Below, in pieces: positions 37,189-46,183 of a stretch of 64,000 bases of DNA. This DNA is from an uncultured Clostridium sp. (GTDB lineage Bacteria; Bacillota; Clostridia; TANB77; CAG-508). Location of the stretch: positions 1 through 64,000 of the forward strand of contig CAOKLQ010000003.1 in the NCBI GenBank assembly GCA_948469315.1, given 5' to 3'. Below the pieces are notes generated by a model. The model saw only the letters and a program-made list of their open reading frames with translations. It did not search any database and was not told the origin of the DNA. Numbering within the stretch: position 1 is the first letter of the stretch; the number at the start of each line of letters is the position of its first letter. The translations under genes and the position numbers were made by a program.

Positions 37189-38805
37189 TTATGCTTGTTT
37201 TAATAATTCTTTAATTTCTACTTTTTCATTTATATATTCATTCATACAATTTAATTTACTAAATGCAAAATGAATATAGATATTTTTGTTTTCGTCAATT
37301 TCTATTCTATCTATTAATTGATAAATCGATTTTTTTGATGTTGTATTTAAAAACTCATCAATTAGTTTATTCATTTGATTTTCTGAAACTTTATTTTGTT
37401 TTTCTTTCATATTGCTTATTAATTTCTTGATTTCATTTTTTTGATTGATTAATGAATCTCTTTCACTGATTATTTTATTTGTATATCTAAAATAATCATC
37501 TTCAGAAATAACATGATTTATCTTATCAAAATAGATACTCTCAATTTGATTTAAAATATTAGTTATTTTATTGTCTATTGCTTTGATTTCCTTTTGATAC
37601 TTTGAAATACTGCTATTTTTATTGTTTTTATAATCTTTATAAGCTTTTTTTAAGTTATCTTTATCTGCATATAAATTTAAAAATCCTTTTAAATACTCCA
37701 ATATTTCTTTTTCAAATTTATTATAATTTAAATGTTGTGATGGACAAATTCCTTTTTTTGAATTTCTACAGGTTATGTATGGAATGGGATTTTTTATTTC
37801 TTTCCCTTTTGCAGTAAGCTTTGCTCCTACTTCTAAATTACTATGACAAGTTTTGCATTTTATTAATCCTCTAAATAAATACTCGTGCTTATTTTTCCTA
37901 TTAATACTTTTCTTATCTAATAGAAATTGTACTTTTTCAAAATCTTCTTTGCTTATAATCGGATCATGTGTGTTTTCTATTACGATATATTCTTCTTTTG
38001 GCATTTTGATTCTTTTCTTTGATTTGTAAGAAAGATTTACTCTTTTATTAGATACTGTTGTTCCAATGTAAGCCATATTGGATAGTATATTTAAAATAGT
38101 AACACTGTTCCACTTTTTTATTTCTACTTGCTTTTTTGTGTAGCCACTAGGTGATTGAATATTCTTTTTATTCAAATAATCTCTTACCCCATAAACACTA
38201 TTTCCATTTAGATACATATTAAAAATATCTCTAACTACAAAGCTTGTATTTTCATCAATTACTAAATGATTTTTTTGTAAACTGTCTTTTTGATAGCCAT
38301 AAGGTGCAACTGTACACATATACTCCCCTTTTATTTGTTTTTCTTTTATAACACTTCTTACCTTTTTAGAAATGTCTTTTGCATACATATCATTTAATAT
38401 GGATTTAAATGGCGTTATATCATTACAGGAACTATCTTTAAATGTATCAATTCCATCATTTATAGCAACATATCTTACATTGTGTTCAGGAAAATATTTT
38501 TCGATGTATTGTCCTGTTTGTATATATTCTCTCCCAAGCCTTGATAAATCTTTTGTTATTACCATGTTAATTCTTTGTTTTTCTATATCTGCTATCATTC
38601 TTTGAAAACCAGCTCTTTCAAATGTTGTCCCAGATATTCCATCATCTACATATTCATCTATAAATTGCAAGTTATTTTCTTTAATATATCTTATTATGAT
38701 GTCTCTTTGATTTCCAATACTTTCACTTTCTCCTCTGTCTCCATCATCTCGAGAAAGTCTTATATAGATTGCTACTTTAAAAGTTTGATTATTGCTAAAG
38801 ATCAT
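37189..38805 (-). CDS. Large serine recombinase 1
   Basis: A site-specific recombinase of the resolvase/invertase superfamily, probably integrating and excising element 1. The N-terminal catalytic domain has Ser18 in KVAIYIRLSRDD, followed by DDGISGTTFERAGFQRM and SRLGREYI. A recombinase domain follows (GVRDYLNKKNIQSPSGYTKK), then a zinc ribbon (CKTCHSNLE and later CRNSKKGICPS) and a coiled-coil C-terminal region. Length is 538 residues. The gene ends only about 30 bp from the left junction. Its paralogue at 42029 needs two CGG shifts at homologous positions, while this one needs none. Confidence 0.92.
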   Translation of the reverse strand: MIFSNNQTFKVAIYIRLSRDDGDRGESESIGNQRDIIIRYIKENNLQFIDEYVDDGISGTTFERAGFQRMIADIEKQRINMVITKDLSRLGREYIQTGQYIEKYFPEHNVRYVAINDGIDTFKDSSCNDITPFKSILNDMYAKDISKKVRSVIKEKQIKGEYMCTVAPYGYQKDSLQKNHLVIDENTSFVVRDIFNMYLNGNSVYGVRDYLNKKNIQSPSGYTKKQVEIKKWNSVTILNILSNMAYIGTTVSNKRVNLSYKSKKRIKMPKEEYIVIENTHDPIISKEDFEKVQFLLDKKSINRKNKHEYLFRGLIKCKTCHSNLEVGAKLTAKGKEIKNPIPYITCRNSKKGICPSQHLNYNKFEKEILEYLKGFLNLYADKDNLKKAYKDYKNNKNSSISKYQKEIKAIDNKITNILNQIESIYFDKINHVISEDDYFRYTNKIISERDSLINQKNEIKKLISNMKEKQNKVSENQMNKLIDEFLNTTSKKSIYQLIDRIEIDENKNIYIHFAFSKLNCMNEYINEKVEIKELLKQA

Positions 38806-38885
38806 TTTCGCCTCCTATTCTTTAGCAATCATCTGCTAAAAAATATTATATCAAGTACAGTTATATTTAACAATTTCAAAAAAAA

Positions 38886-39011
38886 TTATTTTTCTTTTTC
38901 TTGTATAAATTCTATAAATGCCTTTTGTAATACTACTTGAAAATCTATGTTCTCTTCTTTGAATGTGCAATAAATTTGTAAATTGTTTTCTTGACTACTC
39001 AAACTGCTCAT
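38886..39011 (-). CDS. Small recombinase-associated protein, 41 aa
   Basis: A short gene just upstream of recombinase 1, starting at ATG 39011 with AAAGGA. The product contains LQIYCTFKEENIDFQVVL and a helical, lysine-rich end. Similar small genes lie upstream of recombinase 2 (43775-43921) and stand alone at 59199-59345. Possibly a recombination directionality or regulatory partner; this is inference from position. Confidence 0.6.
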   Translation of the reverse strand: MSSLSSQENNLQIYCTFKEENIDFQVVLQKAFIEFIQEKEK

Positions 39012-39097
39012 TCCTTTCAATTATTTTTCTAATAAATAATATGATAAATCCATATTTAAAATTACCAAACTTTTTTTTGCTTTTTATGTTGTTTTTA

Positions 39098-39126
39098 TAG
39101 ACAAATACTATTAATCGTTATATAAT
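39098..39126 (+). promoter_or_regulatory. Promoter for the 39175 gene
   Basis: TAGACA and TATAAT separated by 17 bp; a small hairpin (CCTTTCTCGAAAGG) follows in the leader. Confidence 0.75.
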
Positions 39127-39174
39127 AACTTTATCCTTTCTCGAAAGGAAATCTTACGGGAAGGAGGTCCAGAC

Positions 39175-39303
39175 ATGACAAACGCTGACTTAATGTGGCA
39201 TTTGATTGAAAATTTAATACAAAAAGAAAAAGAATTAACTCAAGCACTTGAGAAAATTCAGAATAACAACAAATCAAATGTCCAAAGACAAGATGAGGCT
39301 TAA
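39175..39303 (+). CDS. Small helical protein, 42 aa
   Basis: ATG 39175 is preceded by AAGGAGG and a good promoter. The product is wholly helical and charged (LIENLIQKEKELTQALEKIQ) and ends in QRQDEA. It is divergent from the recombinase gene, a typical position for a small regulator of the element. No family recognised. Confidence 0.6.
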   Translation: MTNADLMWHLIENLIQKEKELTQALEKIQNNNKSNVQRQDEA

Positions 39304-39794
39304 TTAGCTGATTAAGAAAACATAGCACTGTCACTATTTAGCTATGTTTTCTTTTTTATGAAATTTATATTTTATTATTATGTTTTTATAACCAAAAAAG
39401 AACCAAGTGCTGTCACACACTTAGTTCGGTCCATCTATGACTTTTTTAACTTAAGTTAAATATAGTATACTACTATTTTTAGTATATGTCAAATCATTTT
39501 TGAATATTCTAACAAATATTTGTTTTTGATTTTTGTATTTGGTTCAAAATCTGTTTATCATATTTTTTATATAGTTGTAGATAGGAATTATTATAAATTC
39601 CTATTTATAATTTCATTATAAAGTCTATTTTTATAAAAAGTCAATATCTTTATCTTATTTTTGCTAAAGACAGACAATCAAAAATTTTAAAATTAGTGTC
39701 TTTGTAATAATCTACTTTTATTTTACTTTTTGCTTTCAAAAATATCCATGCAATATTCATTTCATTTAATGTCTTTATTAATTCCCCAACACTA
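39304..39794. other. AT-rich gap in element 1
   Basis: No convincing gene is seen. It holds the plus-strand terminator at 39315 and a minus-strand terminator at 39393-39430 with stem AACTAAGTG/CACTTGGTT and a T-run. The latter may end the MFS transcript. The rest is AT-rich, including a short inverted repeat around 39575-39610 (ATAGGAATT and AATTCCTAT). Confidence 0.5.
39315..39357 (+). terminator. Terminator of the 39175 gene
   Basis: AAAACATAGC and GCTATGTTTT pair, followed by CTTTTTT. Confidence 0.85.
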
Positions 39795-41066
39795 CTAAAC
39801 CTCTAGCTTATTAAATGTTATATCTTTTTCGTTATATTCTTCTGGATTTAATCCAATTCTCTTTTTCATATATTTTAATACAAGTAATATAATAATCAAC
39901 CCAACAATTCCTACTATTAAATAAGATGTACCTGTAGTATAAAATTCTAACAATAAACCACCTAAAAAACTTATTAACATTTCTCCAACATTTTTTATCA
40001 AATTACTTGCAGATAAGATTTTTGCTCTGATATTAGAATTTGTAAAATTAGTTACATATCTATCTTCTAATACCCAATAAGGACCTCTAAAAACATGGTG
40101 TATAAAAAATGCAATCATAACTATGATAAGAGTAAAAGCAAAATTAAAGTTTAATTTAGTAACTACTCCTACTATAATAAAAGAAATAAATATTGGTATG
40201 GATATAAATGCCAATGTTCTATTTTTAAAAGTATTATGAATTTTATCTTGATAGTTTATTGAAAAAGATTGTACTAATGTTAGTATTGCAAAAATAATAC
40301 CAAAATATTGTGGTGCTACTTTTAAATCTGTTAATAAACTTTTTTCGTAAGTAGAAATCATCATTAATACTCCTACAAATATTGATGTAAAAAGGAATAA
40401 TGCTTTTAATCGACTCGATTTCAAAATAAATGTAAAACCTTGTCTAATATCTTTTATAGATTGTGATACTGTTGTTTTTTCTTTTTGTTTTACTTCTACT
40501 TCTTCAAATCTATAAGATATTATAATCGCCAACAGTGATATAAAAGTCGATAAAACAATTGGAATATATGGATTAATAACAAATAAATATCCAGCAACTA
40601 CTGATGTAATAGCACTTAATGCATTACTTAAAGAAGAACCTTTTGCATTTATATTTCCAAATGAATTTTTACCTTTACACATTTTTGTAGAATCATAGAG
40701 TAATGTATTTCTAGCTATATCTTTTAGGGCATTTCCAAATGCTGACATAAAATAGGCAATAACTAAATACCAAAAGTTATTAACAAAAATCATAATTCCT
40801 ATTTGAATTGTTGCAAAAGTTGTTCCCAATATCAAGGCTTTTCTACTACCAATTTTTTCAACTAAAATTGCAGATGGTATTTGAAGTAATAACAAAAATA
40901 ACGAATAAATTGATTCTGCATATATTACTTTTGTAGGTTCAATTCCTTTTACTTCTGTTAAAAATAAAAATATAATAGCACTATAAAATAAAGGATCCCA
41001 CCCCATACCTTTATAGTATGGAAATATTCTTCTATTGTATTTCATTGCAATTTCTGGCTTCATCAT
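39795..41066 (-). CDS. MFS transporter
   Basis: A 423-residue membrane protein with about 12 helices. The MFS loop motif EKIGSRKALILGTTF follows helix 2. Helix-rich halves are separated by a charged loop near residue 195 (RFEEVEVKQKEKT). Its location on a mobile element suggests efflux of a drug or other toxic compound, but the substrate is not visible from sequence. Confidence 0.85.
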   Translation of the reverse strand: MMKPEIAMKYNRRIFPYYKGMGWDPLFYSAIIFLFLTEVKGIEPTKVIYAESIYSLFLLLLQIPSAILVEKIGSRKALILGTTFATIQIGIMIFVNNFWYLVIAYFMSAFGNALKDIARNTLLYDSTKMCKGKNSFGNINAKGSSLSNALSAITSVVAGYLFVINPYIPIVLSTFISLLAIIISYRFEEVEVKQKEKTTVSQSIKDIRQGFTFILKSSRLKALFLFTSIFVGVLMMISTYEKSLLTDLKVAPQYFGIIFAILTLVQSFSINYQDKIHNTFKNRTLAFISIPIFISFIIVGVVTKLNFNFAFTLIIVMIAFFIHHVFRGPYWVLEDRYVTNFTNSNIRAKILSASNLIKNVGEMLISFLGGLLLEFYTTGTSYLIVGIVGLIIILLVLKYMKKRIGLNPEEYNEKDITFNKLEV

Positions 41067-41462
41067 TTTCTCCTTTGTAACTAAATCATATATCGACAGT
41101 ATATCATAAACATTATAACTTTTCTAGATACATTTTTCAAAAAATAGTAATGCTTTTTATCTTACCAATATATCCACTTTTTCTCTATATTGTTTTTTAC
41201 AATATACACACTACTTTTTACTTTTTTGCCCTTACCTGTTTGATACCCTTTAAACCTCAAACAATAAAATTTGAATTTTTGCCTAAATTTCAATGCATTA
41301 TACACTGTCAAAATATCCACTCCAGCATAGCTCAAAAAAGCCTAAAGTGGATACTTCAAATGTATCCACTTTGATACCTTTTTATATCCACTTTAAAATG
41401 TATCTTTAATTTTTATTCACAGATGATTGCTAATTTCTAATCCTATGAAAATTAATCCGACT
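41067..41462. repeat. Element 1 right end with iteron-like repeats
   Basis: No gene is seen. The decamer TATCCACTTT occurs at 41171, 41363 and 41385, a shorter form TATCCACT at 41313, and the inverted form AAAGTGGATA at 41344. Five related sites in about 225 bp at an element end suggest protein-binding sites, either for the recombinase (attachment-site arms) or for a replication or regulatory protein. Confidence 0.6.
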
Positions 41463-41593
41463 GGTGTTGATTTAGTTACAGGTAATTTATCTTTAACATC
41501 ATCTTCTTATCAAAATGCTAAATTAATTGCAGATAATTTTCCTAGTATTCCTTTTCCAAGTGGTTGGAAATCAAATATTAATGGTGTGGATTT
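41463..41593 (+). pseudogene. M14 peptidase gene, segment 2 of 3
   Basis: In the frame GGT GTT GAT TTA the DNA encodes [19 protein letters not shown], a further stretch containing FPSGWKSN, and NINGVDL. This is the piece of the peptidase between the NPDGVDL and GVDLN motifs. It joins segment 1 at GGNGTTG and segment 3 at GGTGTGGATTT, both without change of frame. It has no start codon of its own and is stranded between the two elements. Confidence 0.85.
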
Positions 41594-41611
41594 GAAAATC
41601 TACCAACCAAT

Positions 41612-41640
41612 TTGCACTTTTACATAAAATAGTGTATAAT
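41612..41640 (+). promoter_or_regulatory. Promoter at the left end of element 2
   Basis: TTGCAC and TATAAT with a 17-bp spacer, 64 bp ahead of the 41704 gene. Confidence 0.8.
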
Positions 41641-41703
41641 ATAGTATAGATACAATTTTAACTGGTTTTCAAGTCCATCTACTTAGGTGGCAGAAAGGAT
41701 ATT

Positions 41704-41961
41704 ATGTCAAAAGTATTTACTCAAGATTGTTGTGGTCCATTAGGAAATGGTTTCGACATTTATAATGGTAATGATGGTACTTATGTAGGTTATGCTACTG
41801 GTTGTGCAGATATCAACGGTATCTCTGAAGCTATATCAAAGCTAGCAGAGGCACACATTACTGTAACAGTAGAAGAAGTACAGCAAGCAATATACAGACA
41901 TGAAAAGTACCATTTGCCACCCGATCATCCAGTACATCGGTTATCTCATCTCCACTATTGA
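41704..41961 (+). CDS. Hypothetical protein, 85 aa, at the left end of element 2
   Basis: It starts at ATG 41704 after GAAAGGA and is followed by a strong terminator. The sequence is mixed alpha/beta with two adjacent cysteines (QDCCGPLGNGFD), and no family is recognised. Near its end is an in-frame CGG (CAT CGG TTA). Unshifted reading ends in HRLSHLHY; a +1 shift would end instead in HGYLISTIEM, a product only a few residues longer. Either reading is possible, so this site is not informative. Confidence 0.6.
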   Translation: MSKVFTQDCCGPLGNGFDIYNGNDGTYVGYATGCADINGISEAISKLAEAHITVTVEEVQQAIYRHEKYHLPPDHPVHRLSHLHY

Positions 41962-41984
41962 GATGTAATCATTTTTAAGCTTGG

Positions 41985-42020
41985 ACTGGTATTCCCCATA
42001 AAGGAATACCAGTTCTTTTA
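41985..42020 (+). terminator. Terminator of the 41704 gene
   Basis: ACTGGTATTCC and GGAATACCAGT pair perfectly, followed by TCTTTTA. It also lies at the end of the opposing recombinase 2 gene. Confidence 0.9.
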
Positions 42021-42028
42021 CATTACAT

Positions 42029-43698
42029 TTATACAGCTTTACATATTTGATTTTTCTTATTTATTAGTTCTTCAATTTTGATAAATTCATCTAGATTTTC
42101 ATTAATAGAATTTAGTTTTGAAAAATTAAAATAGATATACACATTTTTGTCTTTGTCAATTTCAATTTTGTTAATTAATCTGTATAAATATATTTTATCT
42201 ATTTGCTCTAATTTTAAAAAGTTTTCTATTAATTCATCTAATTCTTTTTCTTCTTTTGTTTTGTTTTTACTGCTTATTTTTTCTTCTGTTCCAATTAACT
42301 TTTGCTCTAATTCTTCTTTTTGTTTTGTTAAATTTGTCCTATCAAATATAAATTTTTGTGATACTCTAATGTAATCTTCTTCGAGTATTATGCCTTGTAA
42401 TTTATCCATATACATTTTGTCTAAATTGTTATTTATTTCTAATATAGCTTTATCAATTTGTTCTAATTTCTTCTTATATCCATCTCGAATATCAAGTGTT
42501 TTGTTTTGATATTTTTCATAAACACTATAAAAAATTTCTTTGTCTGCATATATCCTGCAGATTCTTTTTACAACATAAATAATATGCTTTTCAAACTTTT
42601 CGTAATTAATACTTAATGGAAAACAACCTCTTTTTTTATAATCTGCACATATTACATATGGATGTGATTGTGCGTTTCTTCTTGAATTTTTCTTAAGCAC
42701 AATTTGCAGTTTTCTTTTGCAATGATAACAGTAAAGTAACCCTCTTAATAAGTAATCATATTTTAGTTTTGTATTTGTTCCTCTTTTTTCAAGAATACAT
42801 TGTACTTTTTGAAAGGTGTCTTTGTCGATAATAGATTCATGTGTGCCATTTACTCTTATTTGATTTTCCTTTTCTACAGTTCTTATTTTATGTACTTTAT
42901 ATGAAACAACGGATTTTTTATTTTGGACTGTGTTTCCAATATACACTTCGTTTTTTAACATATTGCATAAAGTAACCTCATTCCAGTCATAGTTTGTTTT
43001 ATTCTCATCATGTATAATACCAGTTTTTCTATAACCAGTAGGAGATAAGTAATGGTTACTATTTAAGTAAGAAACTATTTCTACACTACCATGTCCATTT
43101 GCATACATATCAAATATTTTCTCTACAATACCTTTTACTTGTTCATCTACAATTAGCTTATTTTTTATACTAGGATGCCTTTTATATCCGATATGCTGGA
43201 GTACTACATAGATACTCTCCATTCTTTTGTTTTTCCTTGTAGACACTTCTAATTTTCTTTGATATATCCTTAGCATAATAGTCATTCATAATTGCTTTAA
43301 AAGGCGTTATATCGTTATTCGTGCTATCTATATAGGTGTCTATGCCATCTGTTATTGCAACATACCTTATACTGTTTTGTGGAAAGTAGTTTTCTATGTA
43401 ATGCCCTGTTTTAATATAATCTCTTCCAAGTCTTGATAAGTCTTTTGTTATAACCATATTAATAGTTCTGTTCTCAATATCTTGTAGCATTTTATTAAAT
43501 CCGGGTCTATCAAATGTAGTCCCAGAGATACCATCATCAACATATTCTTTGATAAGTTCTAAACCATTCTCCTTTACATATCTTTGCAAAATATTTCTTT
43601 GATTACCGATACTTTCGCTTTCTCCATTCTCGCCATCTTCTCTAGATAGTCTTATATATATACCGTACTTTGAAGTCTTGACTATTTAAGTTTAGCAT
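42029..43698 (-). CDS. Large serine recombinase 2, requires two +1 CGG shifts
   Basis: The RBS-preceded ATG is 43698 (GGAGG just upstream). Frame 1 gives 11 codons and breaks at GTA CGG TAT; skipping the C reads V-G-I-Y-I-R-L-S-R-E-D, the catalytic serine motif. Frame 2 carries VDDGISGTTFDRPGF and SRLGRDYIK and breaks at TAT CGG ATA TAA. Skipping the C reads Y-G-Y-K-R-H-P, the expected continuation into the recombinase domain. Frame 3 has the zinc ribbon (CYHCKRK) and coiled coil. With both shifts the protein is 555 residues, similar to recombinase 1. In recombinase 1 the first site is Ala (GCA) and the second is an ordinary Gly, so it needs no shift. Confidence 0.88.
43188..43190 (-). other. 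CGG +1 recoding site in recombinase 2, second
   Basis: Context GCA TAT CGG ATA TAA. The +1 reading gives Ala-Tyr-Gly-Tyr-Lys-Arg, matching APYGYQK in recombinase 1. Confidence 0.82.
43663..43665 (-). other. CGG +1 recoding site in recombinase 2, first
   Basis: Context AAA GTA CGG TAT ATA. The +1 reading gives Val-Gly-Ile-Tyr-Ile-Arg-Leu-Ser; the unshifted frame stops six codons later, before the catalytic Ser. Confidence 0.8.
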
Positions 43699-43774
43699 TT
43701 AACCTCCTATTCGTAATCATCTACAATAAAAATTGTAACGTGCTTAAAATAATTTTGCAAATATTTTATAATAA

Positions 43775-43921
43775 TTACTTTGTTTTTATTTTTAGATTTT
43801 CAATATAGTCCTTAAAAATTAATCCTATTGTTTCTTTAACCTCCTGTTTTTCTTCTGTAAAAATACAATATGTATTAAACTCTAGTTTATCTATTTTTGT
43901 TTCTTTTTTATCTTTATTCAC
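43775..43921 (-). CDS. Small recombinase-associated protein, 48 aa
   Basis: GTG 43921 has GGGAGG upstream. The product (NKDKKETKIDKLEFNTYCIF, then a helical Lys-rich end) resembles the small protein upstream of recombinase 1 in its N-TYC-F-EE pattern. It probably belongs to the same recombination module; function unknown. Confidence 0.6.
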   Translation of the reverse strand: MNKDKKETKIDKLEFNTYCIFTEEKQEVKETIGLIFKDYIENLKIKTK

Positions 43922-43937
43922 AATTCCTCCCATCTAT

Positions 43938-44059
43938 GTTTAATTAAGAATTGTTATTTGGCTAGGCAAACGAGCATTAAATCTATGAGGCGTGCTCTTG
44001 CACGTTGATTAGATTTAATGTGAAGTTTAACAACGCCAAATGGCGATTATTAATTAAAC
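43938..44059 (-). other. Multibranched structured noncoding segment
   Basis: GTTTAATTAA at 43938 pairs with TTAATTAAAC at 44050 (10 bp). Inside, ATTTGGC pairs with GCCAAAT. ATTAAATCTA at 43976 pairs with TAGATTTAAT at 44010 (10 bp), and the innermost GCGTGC/GCACGT hairpin has a TCTT loop. The nested, perfect arms suggest a folded RNA or a cruciform recombination or regulatory site just upstream of the recombinase module. Not matched to any RNA family I know. Confidence 0.55.
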
Positions 44060-44199
44060 TAATACAGAATATTAAAGAAAATGGCTATATATGACACTTA
44101 AAATAAGTGTATTTGTCAATGTGCTGTTTAGTATTTCTATATATAAGCCCTGTTTTTATACCAAAAGCGAAGCTATTTTTGAAAAATTTTACTTTTATA

Positions 44200-44243
44200 A
44201 GAAAAAAAGACCTAATATATGTTTTCACATATTAGATCTTTAC
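44200..44243 (-). terminator. Terminator after the phosphatase gene
   Basis: AAGATCTAATATGTG and CATATATTAGGTCTTT pair with T's following on the minus strand. Confidence 0.75.
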
Positions 44244-44292
44244 TTAGCTAATTTTCCTTTAATTTTATTTACTGCTATTATATTTATTCTCT

Positions 44293-44844
44293 CTAACACT
44301 CATAAAGCTTTATCTCGCAATTCTTTAGTCCTGGATTGTCTATTATTCCTTTTTCATTAATCCCATTAAAGTATCCGTTAATTGCTCTTATTGTTCCACC
44401 ATGAGTTACTAAAAGAATATTGTTATCTTTATATTTTTGTTTTAATTTATCAAGTAATTTCCATACTCTATTACATAAACTTTGTATTGTTTCAATCTCT
44501 TTATATTCCTTATTTATATGATAATTATTTAGTATATCTGAATTTATTAATTCATCATTTATTTCTTTTCTTATCATGCCTTCAAAAATTCCATATCCGC
44601 GTTCTTTTAATGAATCTTCAAATATAATGTTACACTTTACTGTTTCATTAATAATTTCAGCTGTTTTTCTTGCTCTTTTTAATGGTGAACTTATGATTAA
44701 ATCAATATTATAATCTTTTATTAATTCTTTCAATTTTCTTGCTTGTTCTATTCCAATTTCATTTAATTCAATATCTGTTTTTCCTTGGATTCTACCTTTA
44801 GCATTCCAATCAGTTTGACCATGTCTAACAACATAAAATTTCAT
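44293..44844 (-). CDS. Histidine phosphatase (phosphoglycerate-mutase-like)
   Basis: The catalytic phosphohistidine motif RHGQTDWNAKGRIQG opens the 183-residue protein. LKERGYGIFEG and the second histidine in LLVTHGGTIRA complete the active site. Members dephosphorylate small metabolites; the substrate is not clear. It follows GDPD by 3 bp and is probably transcribed with it and YgjV, a cargo operon of element 2. Confidence 0.88.
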   Translation of the reverse strand: MKFYVVRHGQTDWNAKGRIQGKTDIELNEIGIEQARKLKELIKDYNIDLIISSPLKRARKTAEIINETVKCNIIFEDSLKERGYGIFEGMIRKEINDELINSDILNNYHINKEYKEIETIQSLCNRVWKLLDKLKQKYKDNNILLVTHGGTIRAINGYFNGINEKGIIDNPGLKNCEIKLYEC

Positions 44845-44847
44845 GCC

Positions 44848-45570
44848 TTATTCTCCTTCTATTAATACTTTTAATTTATCTGGAAAATTAACTGTCATTC
44901 CATCTATATTTAACTTATATACTTTTTGCATTATTTCTTGATCACGAATTCCCCATAATCTAACACCTAGCTTATTGCTATTGGCAAGCTCTATACTACT
45001 ATTTGATACTTTATCAGCTTTTGGACAAATTTGACATCCTTTTATTGATAATAATTTATCAATATTATTTTGATTAATTTCTTCATCAATAAGCCAAGAT
45101 ATTTTTATATCTTTATCAAATTTTCTAACATTTTCTAATGCTTCAAATATAAAAGATGTAATATAAATATTTTCTTTACTTTTACTATATTTATCAATTA
45201 TTTCTAATGTTTGTTTTTCTATTCCTATAGTCTTTAGCTCTATTGCAAATGTTAAATCTTTAGATAAAAATTTCTTTGCAAACTCTTCAAAAAGTACAAT
45301 TTTTTCATCTTTGTATTTTAAATCAAACCAACTTCCAAAATCAAATTTTAACAATTCATTATAAGTATAATCACTTATTGTTCCTATACCATTTGACTTT
45401 TTATTTATAAAATCATCATGAAATATAACTATTTTTCCATCTTTAGTTTTTTGTAAATCTAACTCGATTCCATTAGCTTTTAATTCTACCGCTTTTTCAA
45501 AAGCACTCATAGTATTTTCTGGTGCATAAGCTGATGCACCTCTATGTGCATAATTAATAAATTTGTTCAT
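44848..45570 (-). CDS. Glycerophosphodiester phosphodiesterase
   Basis: GDPD enzymes cleave deacylated phospholipids to glycerol 3-phosphate. The family motifs are AHRGASAYAPENTMSAFEKA and GIELDLQKTKDGKIVIFHDD, with the two active-site His and the metal-binding Glu/Asp. The length is 240 residues and there is no signal peptide, so it acts in the cytoplasm. It overlaps the upstream YgjV frame by 4 bp. Confidence 0.93.
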   Translation of the reverse strand: MNKFINYAHRGASAYAPENTMSAFEKAVELKANGIELDLQKTKDGKIVIFHDDFINKKSNGIGTISDYTYNELLKFDFGSWFDLKYKDEKIVLFEEFAKKFLSKDLTFAIELKTIGIEKQTLEIIDKYSKSKENIYITSFIFEALENVRKFDKDIKISWLIDEEINQNNIDKLLSIKGCQICPKADKVSNSSIELANSNKLGVRLWGIRDQEIMQKVYKLNIDGMTVNFPDKLKVLIEGE

Positions 45571-46102
45571 ACATTATTCTCCTGTTTGTTTAACTTTGAA
45601 TTATTTCTTATATCATTTTTCCATACTGCATATATTCCTGTAATCAATAATATTAAATCTCCTAATACCATAAACCAACTATTATAATAAATGTAATATG
45701 ATCCATATAATATTCCTGTTGTAATTCCAGATATTCTAACCAGTTTCATATTTGATTGCCATAGACAATAAGTTCTAATGAGCGAACCTATTGTTGGTAA
45801 TAGTGAAATTAGTCCTCCCCATGTGAAAATACAATTAACTATAATAATACTTTCAAACAAAAATAGTATTATTAAATAAAGTGTTTTTTGCTAAATTTCT
45901 CTTTATTTATAAATAAAAAAGTTCTTATAAAATTAATTATACTTAAAATTGCACCTGTATAGGCTAATATTATAAAATCATAAACTGCTTCAAATAAGCA
46001 ATTTAATGATTGAATCACCAAAGATTTTTTTCGTTCCTTTATACAAATACTTACTATTAATGCTACAAATGCTAATATACTAAATGTTATTCCTATTTTC
46101 AT
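45567..46102 (-). pseudogene. YgjV-family membrane protein, split in an A6 tract
   Basis: The N-terminal frame (46102-45872) encodes three helices and ends KEKFSKKHFI-stop. The second frame (45860-45567) begins inside the next helix and has GGLISLLPTIGSLIRTYCLWQ, typical of YgjV proteins. Reading AGCAAAAAACAC with one more A (or a -1 slip) joins them as SKKTLYLIILFLFESII, giving about 178 residues, the normal family length. The break is in an A-run, not at CGG, so slippage or a simple mutation is more likely. Function of the family is unknown. Confidence 0.65.
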
Positions 46103-46183
46103 AATTTTCTCCTACATTTTTCTCTATATTAGCATAAAAATAAATTTTTATCAATTATATTACATTTATTTACTTTGCATATC

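Larger units (their letters stand above)
37157..41463. mobile_element. Element 1: large-serine-recombinase island, about 4.3 kb
   Basis: It interrupts the M14 peptidase gene between GGCGTTG (left) and GGTGTTG (right). Contents are a serine recombinase reading toward the left end, a small gene ahead of it, a 42-residue plus-strand gene, an MFS transporter, and a right-end region with five TATCCACTTT-type repeats. No relaxase or conjugation genes are present, so it is an integrative element that can at most be mobilised by others. The exact crossover dinucleotide cannot be fixed from one occupied site. Confidence 0.8.

Noticed and set aside
39131..39334. Minus-strand 67-codon frame
   Set aside because: Antisense to the small plus-strand gene at 39175, which has a promoter, ribosome site and terminator.
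43938..44059. tRNA gene
   Set aside because: No tRNA arms, TTCGA loop or acceptor stem of the right length; the 10-bp outer stem and total length do not fit.
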